From: Alkalihalobacterium elongatum
Lineage (GTDB): Bacteria > Bacillota > Bacilli > Bacillales > Bacillaceae_F
Reading direction: 5' to 3'
Assembly (NCBI RefSeq): GCF_019024285.1
Contig: NZ_WMKZ01000009.1
Location: forward strand, 1-64,000
DNA length: 64,000 nucleotides
The notes under the pieces were generated by a model, which saw only the letters and a list, made by a program, of their open reading frames with translations, did no database searches and was not told where the DNA came from. A program made the translations under genes and the position numbers. Below, in pieces: positions 15,972 through 23,881 of the stretch; the stretch's first letter is position 1, and each line of letters begins with the position of its first letter.

Positions 15972-17245
15972 TTTTTTGGCTTATTATTCCGTTTCTAATC
16001 TCTTTAATTATTGGGATACCGATTTCTTTTAGTTTAGGGGTAGCCATCGTTGTTTTTATGATCGCAACGGCTAAATTACCATTTGATGTATTTGTACAAA
16101 CGCTTTATAACCCGACCGAGTCATTCCCGATGATGGCGATTCCGTTTTTTATTTTAGCGGGTGAGTTGATGAGTCGTTCTGGGATTACAGATCGATTGAT
16201 CAATTTTGCTAAATTTTTTATGGGACGTTTCCGTGGTGGCCTAGCCCACGTGACAGTCGTATCAGGTGCTGGTTTTGCAGGGTTATCAGGATCTGCAGTT
16301 GCAGAAACTGCTGCATTAGGTAAAACACTTGGACCAGCAATGAAAAAAGAAGGCTATAAAAAGAGCTTTACAGCTGCTTTAATTGCGAGTGCGGGGGTTA
16401 TGGCACCGGTTATTCCACCGAGTGTTATTATGATCCTGTACGGAGCACAGATGAATGTTTCAATTGGCGCAATGTTTATGGCAGGTATCGTTCCAGGTTT
16501 AGTGATTGCAGCATTATTAATGATTGTTTCTTATGTTGTTGCAGTAAAAAATAACTATCCAACAGCAAAAATTCCATTTACCTGGAAAGGTCTTTTTGAA
16601 GTAACGTTAGCTGCATCATTAGCGTTTGTTATGCCGATTATTATTGTTATCGGTATTCGTGGCGGTATTTTTACACCGACAGAAGGTGGTGCTGTTGCAG
16701 CAGCGTACGCGTTTTTAGTTGGTGGGTTAATCTATCGTAGTTTAACAGTAAAAGATATTTTTGATAGTTTAATTCGAACAGGTACAATTTCTGCAGTTAT
16801 CCTTCTAGTTGTTGCAATGTCTGCTCCATTTGGTTGGATTATGGCTTACTTTGGAATTCCGCAAGCATTTGCAGATTCAATTTTATCTATTACTGAAAAT
16901 CCAGTTATTATTCTTTTATTAATCATTCTATTATTGATGTTTATTGGGATGTTCTTAGAAGGTGCTGCAATTGTTATGTTACTTGGTCCAGTTCTAGCAC
17001 CAGTTGCAATAGCGATCGGTATGGATCCAGTTCACTTTGCGATTGTTATGGTAGTAGCAATAGCAATCGGTATGGCGACACCTCCTGTAGGAGTTAACTT
17101 ATTTGTTACTGTTCCGATACTCGGTACATCGATGGAAAAAGCAAGTAGGGCGGTTCTGCCGTTTATCATTACATTATTCATTGCACTACTGATTATTGCC
17201 TTTGTTCCAGAGATTGTTTTATGGCTTCCTAACATGTTTAGGTGA
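15968..17245 (+). CDS. dctM: TRAP transporter large permease (DctM family)
   Basis: 425 aa with about 12 membrane segments. Family blocks are clear: AIPFFILAGELMSRSGITDR, GLSGSAVAETAALG, VMAPVIPPSVIMILYG and the C-terminal GMATPPVGVNLFV. It is the Na+-coupled channel part of the TRAP system; Na+ as the driving ion is known for the family and fits a salt- or alkali-adapted host. It overlaps dctQ by four bases. Confidence 0.93.
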   Translation: MIFWLIIPFLISLIIGIPISFSLGVAIVVFMIATAKLPFDVFVQTLYNPTESFPMMAIPFFILAGELMSRSGITDRLINFAKFFMGRFRGGLAHVTVVSGAGFAGLSGSAVAETAALGKTLGPAMKKEGYKKSFTAALIASAGVMAPVIPPSVIMILYGAQMNVSIGAMFMAGIVPGLVIAALLMIVSYVVAVKNNYPTAKIPFTWKGLFEVTLAASLAFVMPIIIVIGIRGGIFTPTEGGAVAAAYAFLVGGLIYRSLTVKDIFDSLIRTGTISAVILLVVAMSAPFGWIMAYFGIPQAFADSILSITENPVIILLLIILLLMFIGMFLEGAAIVMLLGPVLAPVAIAIGMDPVHFAIVMVVAIAIGMATPPVGVNLFVTVPILGTSMEKASRAVLPFIITLFIALLIIAFVPEIVLWLPNMFR

Positions 17246-17261
17246 TGACTAGCATAGTGTA

Positions 17262-17275
17262 TGAATACGTATTCA
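17262..17275. promoter_or_regulatory. Operator 4 (TGAATACGTATTCA)
   Basis: Identical to operator 1, 134 bases before the aldehyde dehydrogenase gene and 17 bases after dctM. It indicates a separately controlled transcript for the two dehydrogenases. I see no clear promoter hexamers beside it. Confidence 0.7.
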
Positions 17276-17395
17276 AAAACGTAACCAATTCAACACAAAT
17301 ATGTAAACATTCTATATGAAATAAGGGGAGTATTCCCCTTATTAGGATGTTCATTTCTTGGTAATAAAATCATGTTTTTCTAAGAGGAGGAGATT

Positions 17396-18844
17396 ATGAT
17401 GGCAAGTACACCGTTACATTTCGGTTCATTAATTAATGGTGAAGAATTAAAAGGTTCAGGTAGAAGTAGTTTAGAAGTAAAAAGCCCTTTTGATGGTGAA
17501 GTTGTTGGGACGATTGACTTAGCAACAAATGAAGATATCGAATTATCTTTAGCAACAGCACAAAGTGTGTTCCGTAACACGATGAAAAAGCTGCCAGCTC
17601 ATCGTCGTGCAGAAATCTTAAGAAAAACAGGTGAACTTTTGGCTGGAAGAACAGAGGAGTTCGCCCAAGTTTTAGCGCTAGAAGCAGGTAAGCCAATTCG
17701 CGATGCACGTGGTGAAGTCGGTCGTGCCGTTCAGGTACTTAACTTTGCTGCTGATGAGGCGAAGAAAATCGAGGGTGAACTTGTTCAAATGGATGGTGCT
17801 GTTGGTGGAGAAAATCGTATTGGTATGGTACGACGTAATCCAATTGGTGTTGTTGTGGCAATTACACCATTTAACTTCCCTCTAAACCTAGCACTACACA
17901 AATTAGGTCCAGCATTTGCTGCGGGGAACACAGTTGTTTTAAAACCAGCGGAAAAAACACCGTTCACTTCTTTTATGTTAGCAAAATTATTTGAAGAAGC
18001 AGGTCTACCTAAAGGGGCATTAAACCTTGTAATGGGTATTGGTTCAGAGATGGGTGAAAAGCTTGTAACGGATGACCGAGTCAGTAAGATCACATTTACA
18101 GGTAGCCCGACAGTAGGAAAAATCATCAAAAAACAAGCAGGACTTAAAAAAGTAACGTTGGAATTAGGATCAAACTCTCCTAATATCATCTTCAATGATG
18201 GGGACATTGAAACAGCTGCTACTAGTTTAGTAAAAGGTGCATTTGCATTCGCTGGTCAAGTTTGTATTTCAGCTCAACGTATTTATGTCCAAAAAGACGT
18301 TTATCAACAGTTTGTAGATACTTTTGTTCCACAAGTAAAAGCGCTGAAAATCGGAAATCCAACAGATGAAACGACGGATATCGGTCCCATGATTACTGAA
18401 GAAGCAGCTAAACGTGCAGAAGAGTGGGTAGATGAAGCACAAGTTCAGGGAGCTACACTATTAACAGGTGGAAAACGCACAGGAAATCTGTTTGAGCCAA
18501 CCGTTTTAGTGAACGTTGAACCACAAATGAAAGTTGTTTGCCAAGAAGTATTTGCACCAATCGTATCGATCATTCCGTTTGAAACAGAAGAAGAAGTAAT
18601 TGGCTACGCTAATGATTCTGACTTTGGTCTGCAAGCTGGTGTATTTACAAAAGACATTAATCGTGCGATGCGCTTAGCAGATGAGTTAGAAACAGGTGGA
18701 GTGTGGATTAATGAAATGTCTACATACCGTCAAGATAACTACCCATACGGCGGTGTTAAGCTTAGTGGTGTTGGTAAAGAAGGCGTAAAATACGCTGTTG
18801 AAGATATGACAGAAATTAAGTTTGTTGGAATTAAATTAGGATAA
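17396..18844 (+). CDS. NAD(P)-dependent aldehyde dehydrogenase
   Basis: 482 aa, full length. The cofactor fold (ITPFNFPLNLALHKLGPA, VLKPAEKTPF, FTGSPTVGK), the general base E256 (TLELGSNSPNI) and the catalytic cysteine C290 (GQVCISAQR) are present. The sequence belongs to the broad group of succinate-semialdehyde, lactaldehyde and sulfolactaldehyde dehydrogenases; its substrate cannot be read from it. It precedes an iron-type alcohol dehydrogenase, so the pair would oxidise an alcohol to an acid. AGGAGGAG precedes two adjacent ATGs (17396, 17399). Confidence 0.9.
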   Translation: MMASTPLHFGSLINGEELKGSGRSSLEVKSPFDGEVVGTIDLATNEDIELSLATAQSVFRNTMKKLPAHRRAEILRKTGELLAGRTEEFAQVLALEAGKPIRDARGEVGRAVQVLNFAADEAKKIEGELVQMDGAVGGENRIGMVRRNPIGVVVAITPFNFPLNLALHKLGPAFAAGNTVVLKPAEKTPFTSFMLAKLFEEAGLPKGALNLVMGIGSEMGEKLVTDDRVSKITFTGSPTVGKIIKKQAGLKKVTLELGSNSPNIIFNDGDIETAATSLVKGAFAFAGQVCISAQRIYVQKDVYQQFVDTFVPQVKALKIGNPTDETTDIGPMITEEAAKRAEEWVDEAQVQGATLLTGGKRTGNLFEPTVLVNVEPQMKVVCQEVFAPIVSIIPFETEEEVIGYANDSDFGLQAGVFTKDINRAMRLADELETGGVWINEMSTYRQDNYPYGGVKLSGVGKEGVKYAVEDMTEIKFVGIKLG

Positions 18845-18909
18845 TAGTAGTTGAAACTAGATAGAGACAGAAAATAATTAAATAGCTTAGGATAGGAGAT
18901 GTCGGAGAG

Positions 18910-20091
18910 ATGAACGTTTCAATATTTCAAACAGCTGGACAATTAATTACTGGAAGCGGATCAGTAGCTAAAGTTGGAGAAGAAGTGGCTAAGCTAGGTG
19001 GAAAGAAAGTACTGATCATTACTGATAAGATTATTAGAGAAACAGGTTTGGTGAATAAGGTCATCGAACCATTACAAGAACAATCGATTTTAGTAGATAT
19101 AATTGATGATGTTATTCCAGAACCTCCTTTTGAAATTCTAGAAGAAATGGCATCAAAAATAAGCGGTAAAGGTTACGATGTATTCGTTGGTGTCGGCGGT
19201 GGAAGTGCACTTGATGTTACTAAATTACTAGCTGTTATGATGACGAATACGGAAGATGTACGGGATATGGTTGGGATCGATAATATTAAAAATCCAGGCT
19301 TACCATTTATTTTAATTCCAACAACATCAGGAACAGGTTCTGAAGTAACGTATAATGCTATCTTTACGGATAATCGTGATAAAGTTAAAAAAGGTATCGT
19401 AAGTACTTATTTATTACCAAATATCGCGATTGTTGACGCAGAGTTAACGCTAACAGTTCCTCCAGCTGTGACTGCTGCAACTGGTATGGATGCTTTAGTG
19501 CATGCGGTTGAGTCTTACACAGCGATTCGCGCAAATGAATTAACAGATGGAATTGCACTTCAAGCAATAAAATTAATTTCGCGTTCATTACGTACAGCTG
19601 TTCATAACGGAAGAGATTTAAAAGCTCGAGAAGACATGGCAATGGGAAGCCTGCTAGCAGGTATTTCTTTAGGAAATGCTGGTGTCGGTGCTGTGCATGC
19701 TTTAGCTTATCCTCTAGGTGGAAAATTCAAAGTCCCACATGGGGTAGCGAACTCATTACTTTTACCTTACGTTATGAAATACAATGTTGTGGCTAATCTA
19801 GAAAAGTTTTCAGAAGTTGCTAAAGCAATGGGTGAAAACGTAGAAGGGCTATCAACAAGAGATGCTGCAGAATTAGCGGTTCATGCAATGGCAAGATTAT
19901 CTCAAGATGTAGGTATTCCTGAATCAATAAAAGATGTAGGTGTATCAGCAGAAGATATTCCTGCACTTGCAGAAGAAGCTAGTAAAATTGATCGCCTATT
20001 AAGTAATAATCCTCGTACTTTAACGGTAAAAGATATCGAAAAAATTTACCAAGAAGCTTACGGAGAAGTAAGAGAAGCTCTAGAAGTATAA
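18910..20091 (+). CDS. Iron-containing alcohol dehydrogenase
   Basis: 393 aa, group III alcohol dehydrogenase. NAD site: VGVGGGSALDVTK and PTTSGTGSEVT. Metal ligands: D in VDAELT, H in MDALVHAVES, the first H of VHALAYPLGG and the H of VPHGVANS. In FucO a histidine stands four residues after the third ligand; here it is tyrosine, as in the hydroxyacid-oxoacid transhydrogenase branch. With the aldehyde dehydrogenase it forms an alcohol-to-acid route for the imported compound. Its ribosome site is GGAGAG, and a strong terminator follows. Confidence 0.9.
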   Translation: MNVSIFQTAGQLITGSGSVAKVGEEVAKLGGKKVLIITDKIIRETGLVNKVIEPLQEQSILVDIIDDVIPEPPFEILEEMASKISGKGYDVFVGVGGGSALDVTKLLAVMMTNTEDVRDMVGIDNIKNPGLPFILIPTTSGTGSEVTYNAIFTDNRDKVKKGIVSTYLLPNIAIVDAELTLTVPPAVTAATGMDALVHAVESYTAIRANELTDGIALQAIKLISRSLRTAVHNGRDLKAREDMAMGSLLAGISLGNAGVGAVHALAYPLGGKFKVPHGVANSLLLPYVMKYNVVANLEKFSEVAKAMGENVEGLSTRDAAELAVHAMARLSQDVGIPESIKDVGVSAEDIPALAEEASKIDRLLSNNPRTLTVKDIEKIYQEAYGEVREALEV

Positions 20092-20100
20092 TGAAATAAA

Positions 20101-20140
20101 GAAACCGCAATGGATTTGTCGATCTTTTGCGGTTTCTTTA
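20101..20140 (+). terminator. Terminator of the dehydrogenase operon
   Basis: GAAACCGCAA (20101-20110) pairs with TTGCGGTTTC (20127-20136), followed by TTTAT. Confidence 0.85.
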
Positions 20141-20205
20141 TGTATTAAGACATTTAAAAACAGGTAGCCATTTAATAAAAAGGAGAAGGCGAATTTACGT
20201 GTGTA

Positions 20206-20287
20206 GGACTATAAATCAAGAATTCGGACAATAAAACCTAAAGTTTGGACCATAAATCAAGAATCAGGACCATATTCAACTAAACTA
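20206..20287. repeat. Four imperfect tandem units of about 20 bp
   Basis: GGAC + ATAAA-like units start at 20206, 20226, 20247 and 20267 (steps of 20, 21 and 20 bases). Units 1 and 3 are the best match (GGAC-ATAAATCAAGAAT); units 2 and 4 are diverged. GGACCATAAATCAAG also resembles the head of the dispersed repeat described at 27832 and 43812. No gene overlaps it. Confidence 0.6.
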
Positions 20288-20310
20288 TAAGTGAAAGTAA
20301 CAATACCTAT

Positions 20311-20415
20311 TTGTCAAAATAGGCTTTTCGTCTATAAACCTATTATATGAAATACAATATGCCTGATAACATAACAAAAAGAGCTTGAGAAGCGATACTC
20401 TCAAGCTCTTTTTTT
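20311..20415 (+). ncRNA. Candidate short transcript: promoter followed by a strong terminator
   Basis: TTGTCA (20311-20316), 16-base spacer and TATAAA (20333-20338) resemble a sigma-A promoter. An 11-bp perfect stem (20380-20390 with 20399-20409, AGAGCTTGAGA) followed by T7 is a strong terminator at 20380-20415. The preceding operon already has its own terminator at 20101-20140 and no reading frame lies between, so a short RNA of about 70 bases is the simplest reading. The terminator is clear; the promoter and the RNA are inferred. Confidence 0.4.
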
Positions 20416-20477
20416 ACTTGTTGGAACTAATATTGGGTTCATACGTAAATAAATAGACTGACTTACAATTCTGTTTT

Positions 20478-20588
20478 TTAGGCAATGATTTTAACTTTTT
20501 TAAATTTTACTCCACATTTGCATATAGTACTGTGCTTTAGTTGTTTTACTTCGGTTTCGCATCTAGGACATATTGGTTTTTTGTGCAT
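20478..20588 (-). CDS. Very small zinc-ribbon protein, 36 aa
   Basis: An open frame of 36 codons behind AAAAAGGTG. The product starts MHKKPICPRCETEV and has C7, C10 (CPRC), then C23 and C25 (CKC), the cysteine layout of a minimal zinc ribbon, with a lysine-rich C-terminus (KFKKVKIIA). It is positively charged and may bind nucleic acid or another protein. I do not recognise a family. It sits alone in a gap of about 680 bases between the Fe-ADH operon and the next gene. Confidence 0.6.
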   Translation of the reverse strand: MHKKPICPRCETEVKQLKHSTICKCGVKFKKVKIIA

Positions 20589-20770
20589 TGGTCTCACACC
20601 TTTTTGATTTAATTTTATTTATTTTAACTGGGTGTAATAGCTGGATCGAAATGGTAAAATTAGCTCATTAGAGTTTGCTAGTTTATATAAAACTTTATAT
20701 TATAATAATACCATCATTTAAAAAATAATCAATACTTATTAATAATTATTATAAATAGGAGGAGAGGGAG

Positions 20771-22219
20771 ATGGTAAATCATTATAGACACGGTTTATCC
20801 TCGATCTTTTGGGGGCTTTTAATTGTTTTTTTAAATTTCGATATAAACGGTTTTTCATTGTTACCTAACTTTATTGGGTTTTTACTCGTATTATTTGGGG
20901 TTCGAGAGGTATCAAAGCAGGATACTGGTGCAAGAGTACTGATGCCTTGGACTAACGGATTGATTGTCTTTTCAGCTATAGCATGGTTTTCGTCATTTAT
21001 AGGATTAGATAGCTTACCTACTATGCAGCAACATGGTGGATTTATTACGTATGATCTACCAGTTATGAATTTGTTTTTTATTATTGATGGGATCGAACAA
21101 GTTTTAACTCTCACCTTTGTGATATTATTAATGAACTATTATATTCAACTGATCAAACGGTCGAACCAAGATAAGTGGGAGCCAACCTTCATTAGGCGTA
21201 GGAACTTTTATGTAGTGGTGAATGGAATAATGCTGTTTAGTATGCCGTTATTTGTAATTTTTCCTATGTGGTTTTCTATCGTATTTTTCATTTTATTGTT
21301 ATTAAGCTTTATCGCGTTTATCAGAATATTAATGACGGCTTATCGGATGAAGAAAATAGCAGAGACAGAATTATTTAGTGAAATCGAAGAACAAGACGCA
21401 CAAGGAAAAGAAGTACCTTTTTATGTTAAAAAGAAAAGACTAATAATACCAGCATTTGTAATCTTAATATTATCTTGGACTGGGAGTATGATGTGGCTTA
21501 ATCAATGGCGTATAGAGGAACCGCTGCTATTACCAGCATTTATTGCAACGACTGGAGAAGATTTTGCAAATGTTTACTTTCTGCATAATGGAAAAGGGGA
21601 ATCGTCAGAACCGTATTTTAGTTTCTACGACGAGCTTCACAACCAAAATACTGTTTATTTCGAGAATTACTTTGCAATAGATCAGTTACATTTTAGACCA
21701 GCACACCATGAAGGTTTAAATGATTTAGCTAATGGTGGATTAAGGTTATACGACGGTACGCATTTAAGAAATGATGGACAGTTGCAATATATAGAGTTAC
21801 CTAAGCTAAAAACAGATCCTTCTAAATTTATGGACCTTCAAAGTGGGAGGGGTAACTCTGATGGATATACTTTAACATTTAAAGTCCAAAAATCTTTTGA
21901 GATCGTTGATGAGCTTGCAGTACCTTTTACAGAAGAAGTCCACGAATATTTTACATTTGACTGGCAAGTAGAAAATAGCTTAAACACTAGTGATGATCAT
22001 GACGATAAGTTAAGGAAATTTGTTCAAGGAGAGACAGTTACGTTCTCTATTACGCCGAAGGATACGGAAAGCTATCATCAGTTGGCAACTTTCCAGTCTC
22101 CTGTACGCATTATCGTTGATGGTGGTGAAGGTGAGGAAATAATTGATGTAGGTTGGATTGAACAATATCCTAGTTATAATGTAAGACCCATCCAAGATTA
22201 CGTGCGAAATTATAAGTAA
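20771..22219 (+). CDS. Membrane protein of unknown function with large C-terminal domain
   Basis: 482 aa. The N-terminal half has about six membrane segments (for instance LPNFIGFLLVLFGV and VFFILLLLSFIAFIRIL), then a charged stretch, one more membrane segment near residue 225 (LIIPAFVILILSWTGSMMW) and an outward domain of about 240 residues rich in aromatic and acidic residues, with no known motif. ATG at 20771 follows AGGAGGAGAGGG. It is a single gene. No family was recognised; the polytopic anchor plus external domain suggests envelope sensing or binding, but that is inference. Confidence 0.75.
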   Translation: MVNHYRHGLSSIFWGLLIVFLNFDINGFSLLPNFIGFLLVLFGVREVSKQDTGARVLMPWTNGLIVFSAIAWFSSFIGLDSLPTMQQHGGFITYDLPVMNLFFIIDGIEQVLTLTFVILLMNYYIQLIKRSNQDKWEPTFIRRRNFYVVVNGIMLFSMPLFVIFPMWFSIVFFILLLLSFIAFIRILMTAYRMKKIAETELFSEIEEQDAQGKEVPFYVKKKRLIIPAFVILILSWTGSMMWLNQWRIEEPLLLPAFIATTGEDFANVYFLHNGKGESSEPYFSFYDELHNQNTVYFENYFAIDQLHFRPAHHEGLNDLANGGLRLYDGTHLRNDGQLQYIELPKLKTDPSKFMDLQSGRGNSDGYTLTFKVQKSFEIVDELAVPFTEEVHEYFTFDWQVENSLNTSDDHDDKLRKFVQGETVTFSITPKDTESYHQLATFQSPVRIIVDGGEGEEIIDVGWIEQYPSYNVRPIQDYVRNYK

Positions 22220-22276
22220 AAGATAAATAATTGAAATACATTGTAAAAAATTAAAAAAGGGATTCTTTAAATTCCT

Positions 22277-22537
22277 TTAATGTATATATCCTTTTCCTTG
22301 ATCATCTTCATTTAAAGTTTCGCCAACTCCTTCTTGTGCGACTTTTAAACGAAATGTTTCATATAAATACATTCCAAACATTTCAAAGCGTTCGTTATCA
22401 GATAATTCATTAATTAACTTTCTAATATCTTCTTTACTAATTTCTTGGAGGATGCCGTCGACGATAATGTAGGCATCTTCCTCATCTCCTGTTAGATGAT
22501 TTTTATACATTTCATATAAGTCATCAACAAATTTCAT
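22277..22537 (-). CDS. DUF6154 family protein
   Basis: 86 aa, acidic and helical, starting MKFVDDLYEMYKNHLTGDEE and continuing with ISKEDIRKLINELSDNERF and MFGMYLYETFRLK. This resembles the small DUF6154 family of Bacillaceae, with no known role. The frame extends upstream to 22567, but ATG at 22537 lies seven bases after GGAGG and is the family start. Confidence 0.75.
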   Translation of the reverse strand: MKFVDDLYEMYKNHLTGDEEDAYIIVDGILQEISKEDIRKLINELSDNERFEMFGMYLYETFRLKVAQEGVGETLNEDDQGKGYIH

Positions 22538-22688
22538 ATGATTACCTCCGCCCATCTTTGCTGTCATCTTTTTAGTGTTACTATTTTTACTAAAATTATT
22601 CAGAAGACCTTTTCAGTACATATCTTTAGCCAAAATCATCTTATATCAACAATTAACACATTTTTTTATTGAAGGGAGAATATCACTT

Positions 22689-23663
22689 TTGCTTATAAAA
22701 GACTCGTTGTATGGTAGTTATGACATAGAAAAAGTGCTTGAGGAGCTTATTCTTTCAAAACCAGTCCAACGTTTGAAGGGAATTCATCAAGGTGGGGCTA
22801 GTTATTTAGTGAACAAGAAGTGGAATGAGACGAGATATGACCATTCTGTAGGAGTGATGTTACTTATTCGTAAGTTAGGTGGTTCACTCGACGAGCAAAT
22901 TACAGGATTACTCCATGATGTGTCGCACACTGCGTTTTCACATGTTATTGATTTTGTACTCGGTCAACAAGAGGATAGCTACCATGAAGAGATTTTTCAG
23001 CAGGTAGTGATGGCTTCTGAAATACCACAAATATTAGAGAGACATGGATATTGCTATAGGGACCTACTCCTTGATAATTCAAAATGGACATTGCTGGAAC
23101 AAGCAGCTCCCGAGCTATGTGCAGACCGAGTTGATTATACATTGAGGGATATGTATAAATACGGTCAAATTACTCAAGAGGAAGCTCAACGCTTTTTAGA
23201 AAATCTAATCATTGTAGACGGAAAAATGTTTTTACGAACTATAGAGAGTGCGGAATGGTTTGTGGAAACCTATTATAAAGAAGTTATTGATTTCTTTTTA
23301 GATCCATTAAATGTTTACGGTTATGACTTGTTAACGAAGGCAATTAAAGTGGGTTTTAATAAAAATGTAATATCTCTTCAAGACATGCTAAGTGTTGATG
23401 AGGATGTTATGAACTTGCTCAGAGCTTCATCGGATCCCGTTTTACACGGCTATGTAAAACAACTTAACGATCAAGTAAAGGTATGTGAAGATAAAGAGAA
23501 TTTTCATACCCATTTAACAAAGAAAACACGGTTAATTGATCCTTGCGTCTTTATAAATAACGAGTTAGTCAGGGCGTCTAGCTTATCAGAAAAGGTAAAA
23601 GCAATGAATGAAACAGCTTTAAAGAAGTCAATGGAAGGTACTTATGTCAGAGTTGTTACATAA
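22689..23663 (+). CDS. HD-domain phosphohydrolase
   Basis: About 324 aa. The HD metal site is clear: H52 (YDHSVGVMLL), H76-D77 (GLLHDVSHTAFSH) and a later aspartate in ELCADRVDYTLRDM. This is the arrangement of dGTPase/SpoT-like HD hydrolases that act on nucleotides; the exact substrate is unknown. The frame is open from 22575, but only TTG at 22689 has a ribosome site (GAAGGGAG, ten bases before), and it starts at the conserved region (MLIKDSLYGSYDIEKV). The gene is divergent from the DUF6154 gene. Confidence 0.8.
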   Translation: MLIKDSLYGSYDIEKVLEELILSKPVQRLKGIHQGGASYLVNKKWNETRYDHSVGVMLLIRKLGGSLDEQITGLLHDVSHTAFSHVIDFVLGQQEDSYHEEIFQQVVMASEIPQILERHGYCYRDLLLDNSKWTLLEQAAPELCADRVDYTLRDMYKYGQITQEEAQRFLENLIIVDGKMFLRTIESAEWFVETYYKEVIDFFLDPLNVYGYDLLTKAIKVGFNKNVISLQDMLSVDEDVMNLLRASSDPVLHGYVKQLNDQVKVCEDKENFHTHLTKKTRLIDPCVFINNELVRASSLSEKVKAMNETALKKSMEGTYVRVVT

Positions 23664-23696
23664 TAGGCAGGAAAAACCGATTACACCATTGTAGAT

Positions 23697-23732
23697 GCGA
23701 TGATTGTAGACAAAATAGTCATCGCTTTTATT
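23697..23732 (+). terminator. Terminator after the HD gene
   Basis: GCGATGA (23697-23703) pairs with TCATCGC (23719-23725), followed by TTTTATT. Confidence 0.65.
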
Positions 23733-23881
23733 CTGTATATCACTCAAACTTTTATAATCTAGAACAAACCATAATTAATGCCCACAGTTTTGTCTAAATG
23801 ATTTCTACTATATTTTACAAACTCCCTACTGTCAATTTATTCGTTATAATATGGTGATAGGCAAAGAGGGAGAGTGATAAA

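Noticed and set aside
17785-18207. A 140-codon antisense frame opposite the aldehyde dehydrogenase gene
   Set aside because: Shadow; the sense protein has all catalytic residues.
20206-20287. The tandem units considered as a CRISPR array
   Set aside because: Units are directly adjacent without unique spacers, too short and too variable, and no cas genes are near.
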